Source of the DNA: Butyrivibrio proteoclasticus B316
GTDB lineage: Bacteria > Bacillota > Clostridia > Lachnospirales > Lachnospiraceae
Length of the DNA: 64,000 nucleotides
NCBI RefSeq assembly: GCF_000145035.1
Contig: NC_014387.1
Location: forward strand, 2,532,001 to 2,596,000
Direction of reading: 5' to 3'
Below are positions 44,287 through 53,639 of the stretch, piece by piece; the stretch's first letter is position 1; every line of letters begins with the position of its first letter. Under the pieces are notes generated by a model. It saw only the letters and a list, made by a program, of their open reading frames with translations. It was not told where the DNA came from and made no database searches. The position numbers were made by a program, and so were the translations under genes.

Positions 44287-47232
44287 TCAGATGTCCTGAG
44301 CCTTGACGCCTTCTGTTTTGATGATGAATTTAACGCTGCTCTTCTCTTCTGTGCTGGCACCGCCGAATGATGTGTAGTTGCTGCCGGCTTCCTGGATTGC
44401 AGTCATCTTGTCAGCAAATTCTGTGAGATCTCCATCGAATGCTTCGTAGAGCTTCTTGATTCCTTCTTCATCAAACTTGCAGATTCCATCAAGGAGCTCC
44501 TGTACACCATCATCAAGCTTCTTGGCGCCATCATTAAGTTCGCCTGCACCATCATTTAACTTCTTGGCACCATCCATAAGTTCTGATGCACCATTGTCGA
44601 GTTCACCAGCTCCGTTATCAAGTTCACCTGCACCATTGTCAAGTTCACCTGCGCCGCTATTAAGTTCATCTGCTCCGCTCTTGAGCTGCTTGGTTCCATC
44701 AGTAAGCTTATTAGCTCCATCTTTGAGCTTGCCTGCGCCATCATCAAGCTGGCCTGCTCCGCTCTTAAGCTGACTAGCACCACTTCTTAACTTCTCATTG
44801 CTTGCAGCCAGTGTACCTATGCCAGTTGCAAGCTGTGCAGTACCTGCCTTAAGAGTTCCAAGTCCTGTATCAAGCCTGGTTGCTCCTTCGTCAAGCTGTC
44901 CAAGTCCGGCCTGTAACTGCTTGGATCCTGCGTCTACAGCACTGACTCCGTCAATAAGCTGTTTGATCAACTCCATATCTGTCTCTGATATACCCATTGT
45001 TGAAAGATTTGCAAGAACCTGATCCATTGTCTCTACGGCAGCACTTGTAGCTGAGAATGCGGACATATAAATTGTAATATATGTTGCAGTCTGAGTAGCT
45101 GCGGCAGCTTTCTCTGCATACAATTTTTCAGCGTCCTCTTTTGCAGCTGCAGCTCTTTCTGCATATTCCTTTTCTGCAGCTTCTTTTGCAATTTCAGCCT
45201 GTTTTGCATATTCCTCTGCTGCCTTTGCAAGAGCCTCATTTACTGCAGCGTCAACCATAGCTTTAACCTGTTCCTCAGAATAGCCTGTTGCAGGATTACC
45301 ACCGTTATCATTGTTATTATTGTTATCACCATTGTTTGTGTCATCTGCATTGTCTGGAGCATCTGCCTTAGGTGTTTCATCATCCTGAATTGAAGCAATT
45401 GTATTTACAGGTACTTCTTCTTTTTTGTTTTCATCAAGTGTTTCTACAGTATCTGTCTTTTCTTTATCTGCAGGAACTGTTTCATCAGTATTTGGAGCTG
45501 GAATATCGCCGCCCTCAATATCCTGATCAAGTTCTGCACCGTTATCTTCCTGATGAACTTCTCCTGACTGCTGACCTCCAAGATATGCAAGCCCTGCTGC
45601 CTTAACAGCTTCTACATTATCAGCTGTTATATTACCCTTTGAACACTTACTTAAAATAGCAAGAGTTGTAGCATCACATCCTACGCCTGGAGTAGTAAGA
45701 TAGGCATATGCTGCTGCATAAGCATCTCTATTATTCTGTAAGCTTTCTAATGCTCCTTTTGATGCTTCTGACATAGCTGTAATCTTCTGCTGCAGCATAT
45801 TTGCGCCGCCGCTAAGCTTCTCAGTACCAGCTGCAAGCTGATCTGCGCCTGCCATAGCACTCTTTATTCCTGTAGAAAGAGCTTCTGATCCGGCTTTTGC
45901 AGAAGCTGCGCCCTTAGAAAGCTCTCCTGCTCCTGAATTAACCTTAGAAACGCCATCTGTATATGCAACAATACCTTCATAGAGACTTCCAGCACCTGTG
46001 CTTAACTGACTTGTTCCGTTCTTGAGTGTTCCTGTTCCTTCTGCAAGCTGTCCTGCTCCATTTACAAGCTCTCCTGCTCCATTTGCAAGCTTAGTTGTGC
46101 CGTCTTTAAGTTTGCCAGTACCATCTTTGAGCTTGCCTGTTCCATCCTTAAGTTTACCTGTGCCGTCCTTAAGATCCTTGGTTCCATCATAGAGCTTACC
46201 AGTTCCGTCTACGAGTTCCTGTGTTCCATCGTAGAGCTTACCTGTTCCGTCCTTGAGTTCTCCTGCTCCATCCACAAGCTTGTCAGAACCATCATTAAGC
46301 TCATTCATGTCATCCTTGAGGTCATCAATCTTGTCAGAATCTGTCAGATCAGATACTCCAAAGTCTGAGAGAATATCAGAACTTGCCATAGTGATTGTCA
46401 TTCCAAGTTCAAAATCTGTTGTATCTGCTGTAATTTCGAAAGAATTTGAAAGCTTATCCTGTAGTTCCTTGGAATCGTCAAGTTCGTCCCACTTATCATC
46501 AGAGATATCAAGACTCTCTTTTAACCCTGGAAGAGCTACACCCATAACAATGTAGTTGCCGCCATCAGAGATGATCTTACCATTTGAAATCTCAACATTG
46601 CTGAACTTGTCTGAATCAAGCATCATGCCTGAAACCATAGCAAATGGTGTGTAAACATCAATATTCTTGCCATCAACATCAACTGTCTGTTTAGCCTTGT
46701 TCTCATACTCAAAACGGATTGTTACCTTTCCGCTCTTTCCTGCAAGATCTGCAGGAGAAATCTCTTTTCCATCAAGAGTATAAGTGATCTTCATATCTAC
46801 AGGAAGTTCCTTATCTGTAGTTCCCTGATAATAGATATCTGAACCATCTGCATTCCAGGTAACTGTTCCATCACCATTCTCAGTGAAGCTCTCATCACCC
46901 TTGACGTTAACGATATCCTTAAGCTCTGTAGTATCTGTAAGCTCTGAGGAAGCTGTCGCATTCTTGAGCCACTCGCTGACAATTACATCGTTAACTGAGC
47001 CACTTGCATCTGCTGTAACATAAACTGTCTCTACCTTGCCGGCTTCTCCAAGAGAGCCTGCTGCCTGAGCTCCGGCAACAATGCTCTTCTCAAGCTGCTG
47101 CTCCTGCCTTGTTTCAACGGCAGAAGCTGTATCTTCTGTTGCTACTGTATTAGAACCGCATGCCACTGTCATAACAGCCATCATGCATGCCATAATTACT
47201 GAAATTGATCTTAAAAGATTTTTCTTAATCAT
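44287..47232 (-). CDS. xxxLxxG heptad-repeat lipoprotein (YhgE/Pip-like outer part)
   Basis: This is a 981-residue probable lipoprotein (MIKKNLLRSISVIMACMMAVMTVACGSN, lipobox VTAC). Long stretches repeat a seven-residue G-x-x-x-L-x-[DN]-G-type unit (KDGTGKLKDGTGKLKDG; NGAGELDNGAGELDNGASEL) in two blocks: before ~470 and after ~800. This is the pattern of the YhgE/Pip-type proteins. Between them is an Ala/Glu/Lys-rich coiled-coil segment (EEYAKQAEIAKEAAEKEYAER) and an acidic, Asn/Asp-rich insert. The chosen ATG (47230-47232) has GAGGAGAGAT upstream; the frame opens 11 codons earlier. The MMPL transporter lies 80 bases upstream on the same strand, so it is probably its accessory protein in export of an envelope component. 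Confidence 0.82.
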   Translation of the reverse strand: MIKKNLLRSISVIMACMMAVMTVACGSNTVATEDTASAVETRQEQQLEKSIVAGAQAAGSLGEAGKVETVYVTADASGSVNDVIVSEWLKNATASSELTDTTELKDIVNVKGDESFTENGDGTVTWNADGSDIYYQGTTDKELPVDMKITYTLDGKEISPADLAGKSGKVTIRFEYENKAKQTVDVDGKNIDVYTPFAMVSGMMLDSDKFSNVEISNGKIISDGGNYIVMGVALPGLKESLDISDDKWDELDDSKELQDKLSNSFEITADTTDFELGMTITMASSDILSDFGVSDLTDSDKIDDLKDDMNELNDGSDKLVDGAGELKDGTGKLYDGTQELVDGTGKLYDGTKDLKDGTGKLKDGTGKLKDGTGKLKDGTTKLANGAGELVNGAGQLAEGTGTLKNGTSQLSTGAGSLYEGIVAYTDGVSKVNSGAGELSKGAASAKAGSEALSTGIKSAMAGADQLAAGTEKLSGGANMLQQKITAMSEASKGALESLQNNRDAYAAAYAYLTTPGVGCDATTLAILSKCSKGNITADNVEAVKAAGLAYLGGQQSGEVHQEDNGAELDQDIEGGDIPAPNTDETVPADKEKTDTVETLDENKKEEVPVNTIASIQDDETPKADAPDNADDTNNGDNNNNNDNGGNPATGYSEEQVKAMVDAAVNEALAKAAEEYAKQAEIAKEAAEKEYAERAAAAKEDAEKLYAEKAAAATQTATYITIYMSAFSATSAAVETMDQVLANLSTMGISETDMELIKQLIDGVSAVDAGSKQLQAGLGQLDEGATRLDTGLGTLKAGTAQLATGIGTLAASNEKLRSGASQLKSGAGQLDDGAGKLKDGANKLTDGTKQLKSGADELNSGAGELDNGAGELDNGAGELDNGASELMDGAKKLNDGAGELNDGAKKLDDGVQELLDGICKFDEEGIKKLYEAFDGDLTEFADKMTAIQEAGSNYTSFGGASTEEKSSVKFIIKTEGVKAQDI

Positions 47233-47312
47233 ATCTCTCCTCTTTTCCGCACTACCAATGTGCATTTATTCTCTTCTGCGATCATTCGCAGGTGATCATC
47301 CCAACTTAACTG

Positions 47313-49427
47313 TTACGCAACCTTATGTATGTGGAAGTGATGACCGCCATTGTGAGGCCTTGGTTCATCAGCCTTCATACCAAAAGTCGTTCTCATGATA
47401 AGACCATCAAAGATCATATACATTGCAGGAAGTACAAGTATTACAGTGAACATACTGATGATCGCGCCTCTTGCCATAAGGTTACAGAGAGAGCCAATCA
47501 TATCAATACTTGAGATAAGTCCTACACCGAATGTGGCTGCGAAGAATGAAAGCGCACTTACAATTACTGACTTCATGCTGGTTGAAAGAGCTATGAGTGT
47601 AGCTTCTTTCTTGTCATGTCCGGACTTTCTCTCATTGAGGTATCTTGTTGTCATGAGGATTGCATAGTCAACTGTAGCTCCCAGCTGGATTGTTCCGATT
47701 ACAACAGATGAAATGAAAGGAATAGTTGTCTGTGTGTAATATGGAAGTCCCATGTTCACGAAAATAGCAAACTCGATAACTGCCACCAGTATGAATGGAA
47801 GCGATACTGATTTAAGTACAAATGCAATGATCAGGAAAACAAGCCCGATTGAAACTGTATTAACTACCTGGAAATCATGGTTTGTAATATTTATAAGATC
47901 CTTGGTACATGGTGCCTCACCTACAACCATTGCATGTGGATCATAACTCTTTACTATCTTGTCAACTGTAGCAATCTGGTTATTGATCTCATCAGATGCG
48001 ATCTTGTAATCAGTTGTGAGCAGAACCATCTTCCACTGATCAGATTCAAGATCTGATAAAAGATCTTCCGGAATAAACTCTCTTGGGAAAGAAGGTCCCA
48101 TCAGTGAATCCGTTCCCAGAACTGAGAGAATACCATCTGTATTCTTGAGCTCATGGATCATCATATTCATCTGTGCTGTATCAAGGTTCTTGTCAACGAG
48201 CAGCATGTATGCTGAGTTCATATCAAACTCTTCATCAACCTTGTTGGCACCCTGTACACTCTCAAGTGAATCAGGAAGTGTCTGCGTAAGGTCATAGTAA
48301 ACACTTGCGTGGTTGTTACCATAAATAGCAGGCGCTAAAAGAGCCAGGAACACAAAGAAGAATGCCAGATAGTGTTTGGATACAAACTGTGGTATCTTGA
48401 CGAATTCGGGCATAAGAGGCTTATGCTTGGTCTTCTCTATTAGATTGTCAAAAACAAGGATCATGCTCGGAAGGATTGTTACACAGCCTATAACTCCGAA
48501 TACAACGCCCTTAGCCATTACAACGCCAAGGTCAAGTCCAAGTGTAAAGCTCATAAAGCAAAGTGCTATAAATCCGGCAATTGTAGTTATTGAACTACCG
48601 ATTACTGATGTAAAGGTTGCTGAAATAGCCTTTGCCATCGCATCCTTTTTATCACTGTTTTCTGCAAGTTCCTCCTGGTAGCTGTGCCAGAGGAAAATAG
48701 AGTAGTCAAGTGTTACTCCAAGCTGTAGTACCGCACTAAGCGACTGGGTGATAAAAGAAATCTCTCCCTTAAATACATTCGTTCCCATGTTGTAAACAAT
48801 TGCCATTCCTATACTAAGAAGGAAGAACAAAGGAATAAGATAAGAATCCATTGTTAGTGAAAGAACTATGACTGCCAGGAGAACTGCAATACCTACATAA
48901 ATAGGTGTCTCTTTCTCTGCCATATTCTTGGTATCTGTAACTATGGCACTCATGCCGCTCATAAAGCACTGCTTGTTTGATACCTTCCTGATATCCTCAA
49001 TAGCCTGCATTGTTCCATCTGCTGAAGTTCCCTCGTCGAAGATGATAAACATCATTGTGGCATCATCACTATTAAAGGCTTCATATACCCTGTCAGGGAG
49101 CATTTCCATAGGAACTGAAATATCCATAACTGAGTCATACCAGATAACATCTGATACATGATCGACTTTTTCTATTTCTGCCTTCAGATTTGAAACATCC
49201 TTCTCATCCATGCCTTCTGCTACATACAAAACAAAAGCACCGGTTCCAAACTGATCCAGCAGAATATCCTGACCTTTCATGGTCTCAATATCTCCCGGCA
49301 AATATGTCAGGATATCGTAATTAACCCTGGTGTTGAAATATCCGATTGCTGACGGTATCAGAAGCGCAAAGGCAACAATCAGAATTACATACCTTAGCTT
49401 TACAATTAAATGTGAAAGCTTATTCAT
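47313..49427 (-). CDS. MMPL/RND-family membrane transporter
   Basis: The 704-residue exporter has the two-half RND layout: a first membrane helix (VILIVAFALLIPSAIGYF), a large outer loop (NVRVNYDILTYLPGDIETMKGQD), then a five-helix block (IAVLLAVIVLSLTMDSYLIPLFFLLSIG..), repeated in the second half. MMPL motifs include LGVTLDYSIFLWHSYQEE and LGATVDYAILMTTRYLNER, with the conserved Asp of the proton path. The start MNKLSHLI has AGGAGGAAAAG; the 22-codon extension of the frame reads across the operator and promoter and is rejected. It is divergent from tetR and upstream of the heptad-repeat lipoprotein. Confidence 0.93.
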   Translation of the reverse strand: MNKLSHLIVKLRYVILIVAFALLIPSAIGYFNTRVNYDILTYLPGDIETMKGQDILLDQFGTGAFVLYVAEGMDEKDVSNLKAEIEKVDHVSDVIWYDSVMDISVPMEMLPDRVYEAFNSDDATMMFIIFDEGTSADGTMQAIEDIRKVSNKQCFMSGMSAIVTDTKNMAEKETPIYVGIAVLLAVIVLSLTMDSYLIPLFFLLSIGMAIVYNMGTNVFKGEISFITQSLSAVLQLGVTLDYSIFLWHSYQEELAENSDKKDAMAKAISATFTSVIGSSITTIAGFIALCFMSFTLGLDLGVVMAKGVVFGVIGCVTILPSMILVFDNLIEKTKHKPLMPEFVKIPQFVSKHYLAFFFVFLALLAPAIYGNNHASVYYDLTQTLPDSLESVQGANKVDEEFDMNSAYMLLVDKNLDTAQMNMMIHELKNTDGILSVLGTDSLMGPSFPREFIPEDLLSDLESDQWKMVLLTTDYKIASDEINNQIATVDKIVKSYDPHAMVVGEAPCTKDLINITNHDFQVVNTVSIGLVFLIIAFVLKSVSLPFILVAVIEFAIFVNMGLPYYTQTTIPFISSVVIGTIQLGATVDYAILMTTRYLNERKSGHDKKEATLIALSTSMKSVIVSALSFFAATFGVGLISSIDMIGSLCNLMARGAIISMFTVILVLPAMYMIFDGLIMRTTFGMKADEPRPHNGGHHFHIHKVA

Positions 49428-49486
49428 AACTTTTCCTCCTCTGAAATTATTTATCCACCAACCAACAAAAATGTGAAATTTATTAT

Positions 49487-49499
49487 TGACCAATGGTCA
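49487..49499. promoter_or_regulatory. TetR operator 1
   Basis: This 13-base perfect palindrome, TGACCAATGGTCA, lies 60 bases before the transporter start. It is nearly the same as operator 2, 41 bases (about four helix turns) away, so two dimers could bind on the same face. The plus-strand TTGACC that overlaps it may be a -35 for tetR. Confidence 0.75.
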
Positions 49500-49512
49500 T
49501 TTTCTATAGTAT

Positions 49513-49541
49513 GGTATAACACATAAATGACCGTTGGTCAA
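49513..49541 (-). promoter_or_regulatory. Promoter of the MMPL/lipoprotein operon
   Basis: On the minus strand TTGACC (49536-49541), a 17-base spacer and TATACC (49513-49518) form a sigma-A promoter. Its -35 lies inside operator 2 and its start region approaches operator 1, so repressor binding would block it directly. Confidence 0.65.
49528..49540. promoter_or_regulatory. TetR operator 2
   Basis: TGACCGTTGGTCA is a 13-base palindrome (centre GTT) that overlaps the -35 of the transporter promoter. It differs from operator 1 at one centre-proximal position in each half. Confidence 0.75.
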
Positions 49542-49681
49542 TAATTCAAAAATTAAATTTTTATAATATAGGTTCAGGGGCAGTCCAAAAAAACAATAAA
49601 TATGCTGTTTAGACGACATTTGATTGCATATGTTACAATGAATATGAAAAAGAAATATGCCCCTGAAAAGAGGAAATAAAA

Positions 49682-50281
49682 ATGGGAAAAGCAGATCAAA
49701 ATAAGAAATTAAAAATGGAAAATCTTCTGAACACATCCTTTGAGCTGTTCACTTCACAGGGTATCAACAAGACTTCCATTCAGGACATAGTTAACAAGGC
49801 AGGAGTTGCCAAGGGCACCTTCTACCTTTATTTCAAAGACAAATATGATATCAGAAACAGACTTATCGCCCACAAATCAAGTCAGTTGTTCATGCAGGCT
49901 TATAATGCCCTTCAAGAGACCAAAATAAGAGATTTCGAGGGAAGACTTATCTTTATAATGGACTATGTCCTCGATGAACTGGAAGCCAACAAAGGGCTAC
50001 TGGCATTTATATATAAGGATTTGTCCTGGGCAGTATTTAAAAAAGCCCTCACCACTCCAATGAGCAGTGAGGACGTTGATTTTGGTGAAATCTATCGCAA
50101 GATGGTTGAGGAGTCAGGCCTCAAATTCTCCGATGCTGAAATCATGTTATTTATGATAATTGAACTTGTAGGTTCTACGGGTTATAGCTCTATCATGTAC
50201 AATGACCCTGTAAACCTCAAGGACTTAAAGCCCTATCTTGAGCAGACTGTTCGCAGCATAATCAAACAGTTCAAAATGTGA
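49682..50281 (+). CDS. TetR-family transcriptional regulator
   Basis: The 199-residue regulator has the TetR N-terminal helix-turn-helix (LLNTSFELFTSQGINKTSIQDIVNKAGVAKGTFYLYFKDKYDIRNRL) and a helical ligand-binding C-terminal part. Divergent transcription from the MMPL operon and two matching TGACC-n3-GGTCA operators between them indicate that it represses the exporter. It ends at 50281, and the convergent cyclase ends at 50282, leaving no space between the two stops. Confidence 0.93.
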   Translation: MGKADQNKKLKMENLLNTSFELFTSQGINKTSIQDIVNKAGVAKGTFYLYFKDKYDIRNRLIAHKSSQLFMQAYNALQETKIRDFEGRLIFIMDYVLDELEANKGLLAFIYKDLSWAVFKKALTTPMSSEDVDFGEIYRKMVEESGLKFSDAEIMLFMIIELVGSTGYSSIMYNDPVNLKDLKPYLEQTVRSIIKQFKM

Positions 50282-52126
50282 TCAGTCAAGTTCATCAACC
50301 TTTAGAACTTCAAAGCCTTCTGCTTTTCCTTTTAGCTTGATAGTTCCTCCAAGTGATGTAACTTTTATCCTGTCCTTGAGTGCATCTGCTACAACTCGGC
50401 TAATATATACTGTTCCGCCAGGAGCATTGGCTTCAAGCCTTGCAGCCGTATTAACTGTATCTCCGATTGCAGTATAATCCATGTGCTTTTCTGCGCCCAT
50501 GTTTCCTACAACTGCAGGTCCATAGTTAACTCCAACTCCGACTCTTAGCTCCTCACCAATTTCTTCCTTGAGCTCGTCGGAAACTCTTTTGGCTCCCTCA
50601 ATTATATCCATTGCAGTTCTGACTGCATTATATATAGCATCATCCTGTGGAAGTGGAGCTCCCCAAAATGCCATCATTGCATCTCCAACAAATTTATCCA
50701 ATGTTCCCTTGTTCTTTTCAACACAGTCACTTGCCATAGTCAGATACTTGTTTAGTATAAAGACAACCTTCTCAGGAGCTAGTCTTTCTGACATTGTCGT
50801 AAAGCCTCTTACATCAACGAACAAAACTGCTATGTCGCAGGTTTTACCTCCAAGTGAGAGATTCTCCATTCCCTCTTTCATGATCTCTTTGACAATCTCA
50901 GGTGCAACATATCTTTCAAAGGTCTTGGTCACTCTTCTCTTCTCAAGGGCTGCCCTCAAATAGTGGACCGCAAGGGATGCAACATACATGATCACGATTC
51001 CAAGCGGCAACCATATTACATGAACTATCCAGCCATTGCTATATAGAAGATAAGAAACTCCAAGCGACAAGATCATCAGGACTACCATAAAAATAGTCGC
51101 AAACTTGACTGAAGTAATAAGGAATACTGTTATTCCAACTAAAACTGCTATGAATAACAGGCCTGCCTGCAGGACATCAGACATTTCCTTTTTATAATCG
51201 CCTCTAAGGAGTGCTTCAATTACATTGGCCTGGTACTCAACTCCATACATCTTCTGGGCTCTATCGATAGGAGTAAAGTATTCATCCTGTAGTCCTGCAG
51301 CGTATGGCCCTATTAGAACTATTTTGCCAGCATAATAATCAGCCGGCACTTCCCCGTTAATAAGCTTGTACAGATTCATGCCATCATTGTAAGTTCCCGG
51401 CCTTACAGTGTAGGAAAGATAGAAATGACCTCGTTCATCCACCATAGGATCTGACAAGGACCTTCCATTTTGCAGGCAATAAAGACGAGCTGCTTCATGA
51501 GCCATTGAATAGATGCGGTCAGTTGTTTCAGCTCCACTTTGATGATCAAAATACAAAAGAGAATGCCTAAGGACGCCATCCATGTCATACATGGCATTTA
51601 TATGTCCCTGAGTAGTAACATCTTTTAACCTCTTATAAGGTTCCTCGTAGTTATAGATAAGATGGCCGTGCATCTGGAACTTGCCATTTTCATCTTCAAT
51701 AAAACCTGAACCAAATACTCCCGCAGAAGCAGTAACTACATTTCCAAGCTTTTCTGCTGCATTTGCAAGTCTTTCGTCAGCTTCAGGGTCAGTTTCTCCA
51801 ATGTAGAGTGTATCAATTGCCACAACTGCAGGTTTGTTCCGGGGATCTGCCCCCAGAGCCTCCAGAGCACTGGCCATAACGTTCCTATCCCAGGTGTTAT
51901 AAGCACCAATATGCTCCAGAGTCTCATCATCAATACTTATTATAACCACGTCACCAGAAACAGCCTGCGGCTTCTGGAAAAGAGCATCCTGTATCCACTT
52001 ATCTGCGCGGTTCACCACTTTGAAATAAACAGCTAAGGTATATAGAACCGTCAGAATAAAGAAAAGAATGGCTAAATTTCTGTATTTAGGTCTTTTTAAA
52101 TAACTCCTGATTATCTTCTTACTCAT
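50282..52126 (-). CDS. CHASE2-domain adenylate cyclase
   Basis: This 614-residue class III nucleotide cyclase makes cAMP from ATP. It has an N-terminal span (LAILFFILTVLYTLAVYF), a CHASE2 outer domain (~residues 45-300: VVIISIDDETLEHIG, AVVAIDTLYIGETDP, VGIDREYF-like YFTPIDRAQKMYGVEYQ), three spans (~315-390), then the catalytic domain: VLFVDVRGFTTMSERL and DKFVGDAMMAFWGAPLP carry the two metal Asp residues. The base-selecting Lys is in TLDKF and the Asp in MDYTAIGDTVNTAARLE, which favours ATP over GTP. It is last in an operon with FecR, HD-GYP and MBL genes. Its ATG is 39 bases after the FecR stop. Confidence 0.92.
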   Translation of the reverse strand: MSKKIIRSYLKRPKYRNLAILFFILTVLYTLAVYFKVVNRADKWIQDALFQKPQAVSGDVVIISIDDETLEHIGAYNTWDRNVMASALEALGADPRNKPAVVAIDTLYIGETDPEADERLANAAEKLGNVVTASAGVFGSGFIEDENGKFQMHGHLIYNYEEPYKRLKDVTTQGHINAMYDMDGVLRHSLLYFDHQSGAETTDRIYSMAHEAARLYCLQNGRSLSDPMVDERGHFYLSYTVRPGTYNDGMNLYKLINGEVPADYYAGKIVLIGPYAAGLQDEYFTPIDRAQKMYGVEYQANVIEALLRGDYKKEMSDVLQAGLLFIAVLVGITVFLITSVKFATIFMVVLMILSLGVSYLLYSNGWIVHVIWLPLGIVIMYVASLAVHYLRAALEKRRVTKTFERYVAPEIVKEIMKEGMENLSLGGKTCDIAVLFVDVRGFTTMSERLAPEKVVFILNKYLTMASDCVEKNKGTLDKFVGDAMMAFWGAPLPQDDAIYNAVRTAMDIIEGAKRVSDELKEEIGEELRVGVGVNYGPAVVGNMGAEKHMDYTAIGDTVNTAARLEANAPGGTVYISRVVADALKDRIKVTSLGGTIKLKGKAEGFEVLKVDELD

Positions 52127-52165
52127 TGGTTATCATCAGCTCCCTGAATTATTGCCAATTTTCAA

Positions 52166-53578
52166 TTATGGGTTATTAGTACCGTCTGGATTATCCGGGT
52201 CTATGTAATTTGGATTATCTGGATTGGTATTATCAGGATCAAACAATTCGCTGTTAGGGTCAGCATAAGGATTATAATAGCCTTCGTCTGTCTTCCCAGT
52301 ATTATTTGCCTGACTACTGTTATCATCTACATAATTACTATCATCCTGATTTATATTATTTGACTGATTAAGTGCATTCTGCATTGCCTGCTGGTCAAGC
52401 ATTGCCTGTTGCTGCAGTCTTTCCTGCTCAGCCTGTTCTTCCTGAGCTCTTGCAAGATCCTGCTGGAACTTCAGATATGCTTCTTCCTGCGAACTAATCT
52501 GCTGCTGGGCCTCAGCTTCTGTTGCTGCTCTTCCTTCTTCCTCTCCATGTTCCAGGTAGTGCTGATAAAGAGCTCCCGGATCATCTCCATAATGCTCTAC
52601 AACATCCGGATTCTGTGATGCGTAGTAAACTGGGTCAAAATCCGATGTATCTGGTAAAACGGCTTCAGGTTTTTCCTCTGCTACCTGCTGCGGTTCTTCT
52701 GCTTCTTCTGTGACTACTTCTGTAGCAGGTTCTTCTATTATTTCTTCTGCGGACGAACTCTCTGCTGCGCTTGCAACTTCTTCTTTTTCAGGTTCTGTTT
52801 CTATTTCATCACCAGCATTAGCAGGAATTACGTCCTCAGGAATCTCTTCAATACCAAGGATCTTATCCTTATCCCATCCAGTAGCATTGCATACTTTAGC
52901 TAAAAGATTATCGTTTTCTATAAGTCTGTCTTTGATGGCCTGCTTAAGATCATCTTCTGATACGTCTTCAAGAGCAAACATGATGCTGTCCTTGGGCCTG
53001 TCATTATACAGATATACCCTGATCCTCTGGCCTGCTTTTACCCTGATGGTCTTCTTCTCGCCGGTCACCGGGTTAGTACCTATAACTTCAACCTCTCCAT
53101 CTGTAATATAGAGAGTTTCATATCCTTCTTCATCCACTGCCACATATCCTGATGTTCCTCTGATACCAACTACCATTGATGATGTTCTGATATCAAAGGT
53201 CTCATCTGCAGCAAGCTTCTTGCTTACTTCAAAGAAAAGGCTTCCGTCCGTAAGCTTGATATTAAGCTTTTTTCCCTTTTGTTCGAACTGCGCTCTACTC
53301 TCATCATTGATTGTTACAACTTTGGAATCATCAAGAGCAATTGCAGCAAGGGAAGCACTCTCGGTCTTTATCGCATTTCCATTTGCAAGGCGAATGTTAT
53401 CTATGATAGTCTTCTCTTTTTCTTTGTCGAATAACTTAACTATTCCCTGCATCTTGAGGAGCCTCATAGTTGTAGCAGTCAGCCTTTGTGCATAGATAAA
53501 TATAACGATCCCTGCTACAGAGGCCATGAGAATTGCAACTATTACCGCAATTTTCTTAATACTAAAGGTCTTTTTCAT
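52166..53578 (-). CDS. FecR-domain membrane protein
   Basis: This 470-residue protein has one N-terminal span (IAVIVAILMASVAGIVIFIYA), then a FecR-like domain (KEKTIIDNIRLANGNAIKTESASLAAIALDDSKVV; DIRTSSMVVGIRGTSGYVAVDEEGYETLYITDGEVEV), then an acidic stretch. A short domain follows: FDPVYYASQNPDVVEHYG, then DDPGALYQHYLEHGEEEGR. The tail is Gln/Glu-rich and finally Asn/Asp/Pro-rich (DPDNTNPDNPNYIDPDN). The FecR part usually senses or binds surface partners. The ATG at 53576-53578 has GGAAAGGAG upstream; a GTG two codons earlier overlaps it. A small 6-bp hairpin (53592-53613) lies in its leader. It lies 61 bases after the HD-GYP stop. Confidence 0.85.
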   Translation of the reverse strand: MKKTFSIKKIAVIVAILMASVAGIVIFIYAQRLTATTMRLLKMQGIVKLFDKEKEKTIIDNIRLANGNAIKTESASLAAIALDDSKVVTINDESRAQFEQKGKKLNIKLTDGSLFFEVSKKLAADETFDIRTSSMVVGIRGTSGYVAVDEEGYETLYITDGEVEVIGTNPVTGEKKTIRVKAGQRIRVYLYNDRPKDSIMFALEDVSEDDLKQAIKDRLIENDNLLAKVCNATGWDKDKILGIEEIPEDVIPANAGDEIETEPEKEEVASAAESSSAEEIIEEPATEVVTEEAEEPQQVAEEKPEAVLPDTSDFDPVYYASQNPDVVEHYGDDPGALYQHYLEHGEEEGRAATEAEAQQQISSQEEAYLKFQQDLARAQEEQAEQERLQQQAMLDQQAMQNALNQSNNINQDDSNYVDDNSSQANNTGKTDEGYYNPYADPNSELFDPDNTNPDNPNYIDPDNPDGTNNP

Positions 53579-53639
53579 GGTCACTCCTTTCCGGACCAGA
53601 GCCCATAGGTCCGAGGCGATTAGCCAAAAATAAAGTTAC

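Noticed and set aside
44456..44773. Ser/Pro-rich plus-strand frame and similar ones nearby
   Set aside because: They are shadows of the Gly-Ala-Leu heptad repeats of the minus-strand lipoprotein.
53592..53613. Riboswitch (c-di-GMP type) in the leader of the FecR gene
   Set aside because: Only a 6-bp hairpin is visible; the conserved GEMM bases and tetraloop-receptor arrangement are missing.
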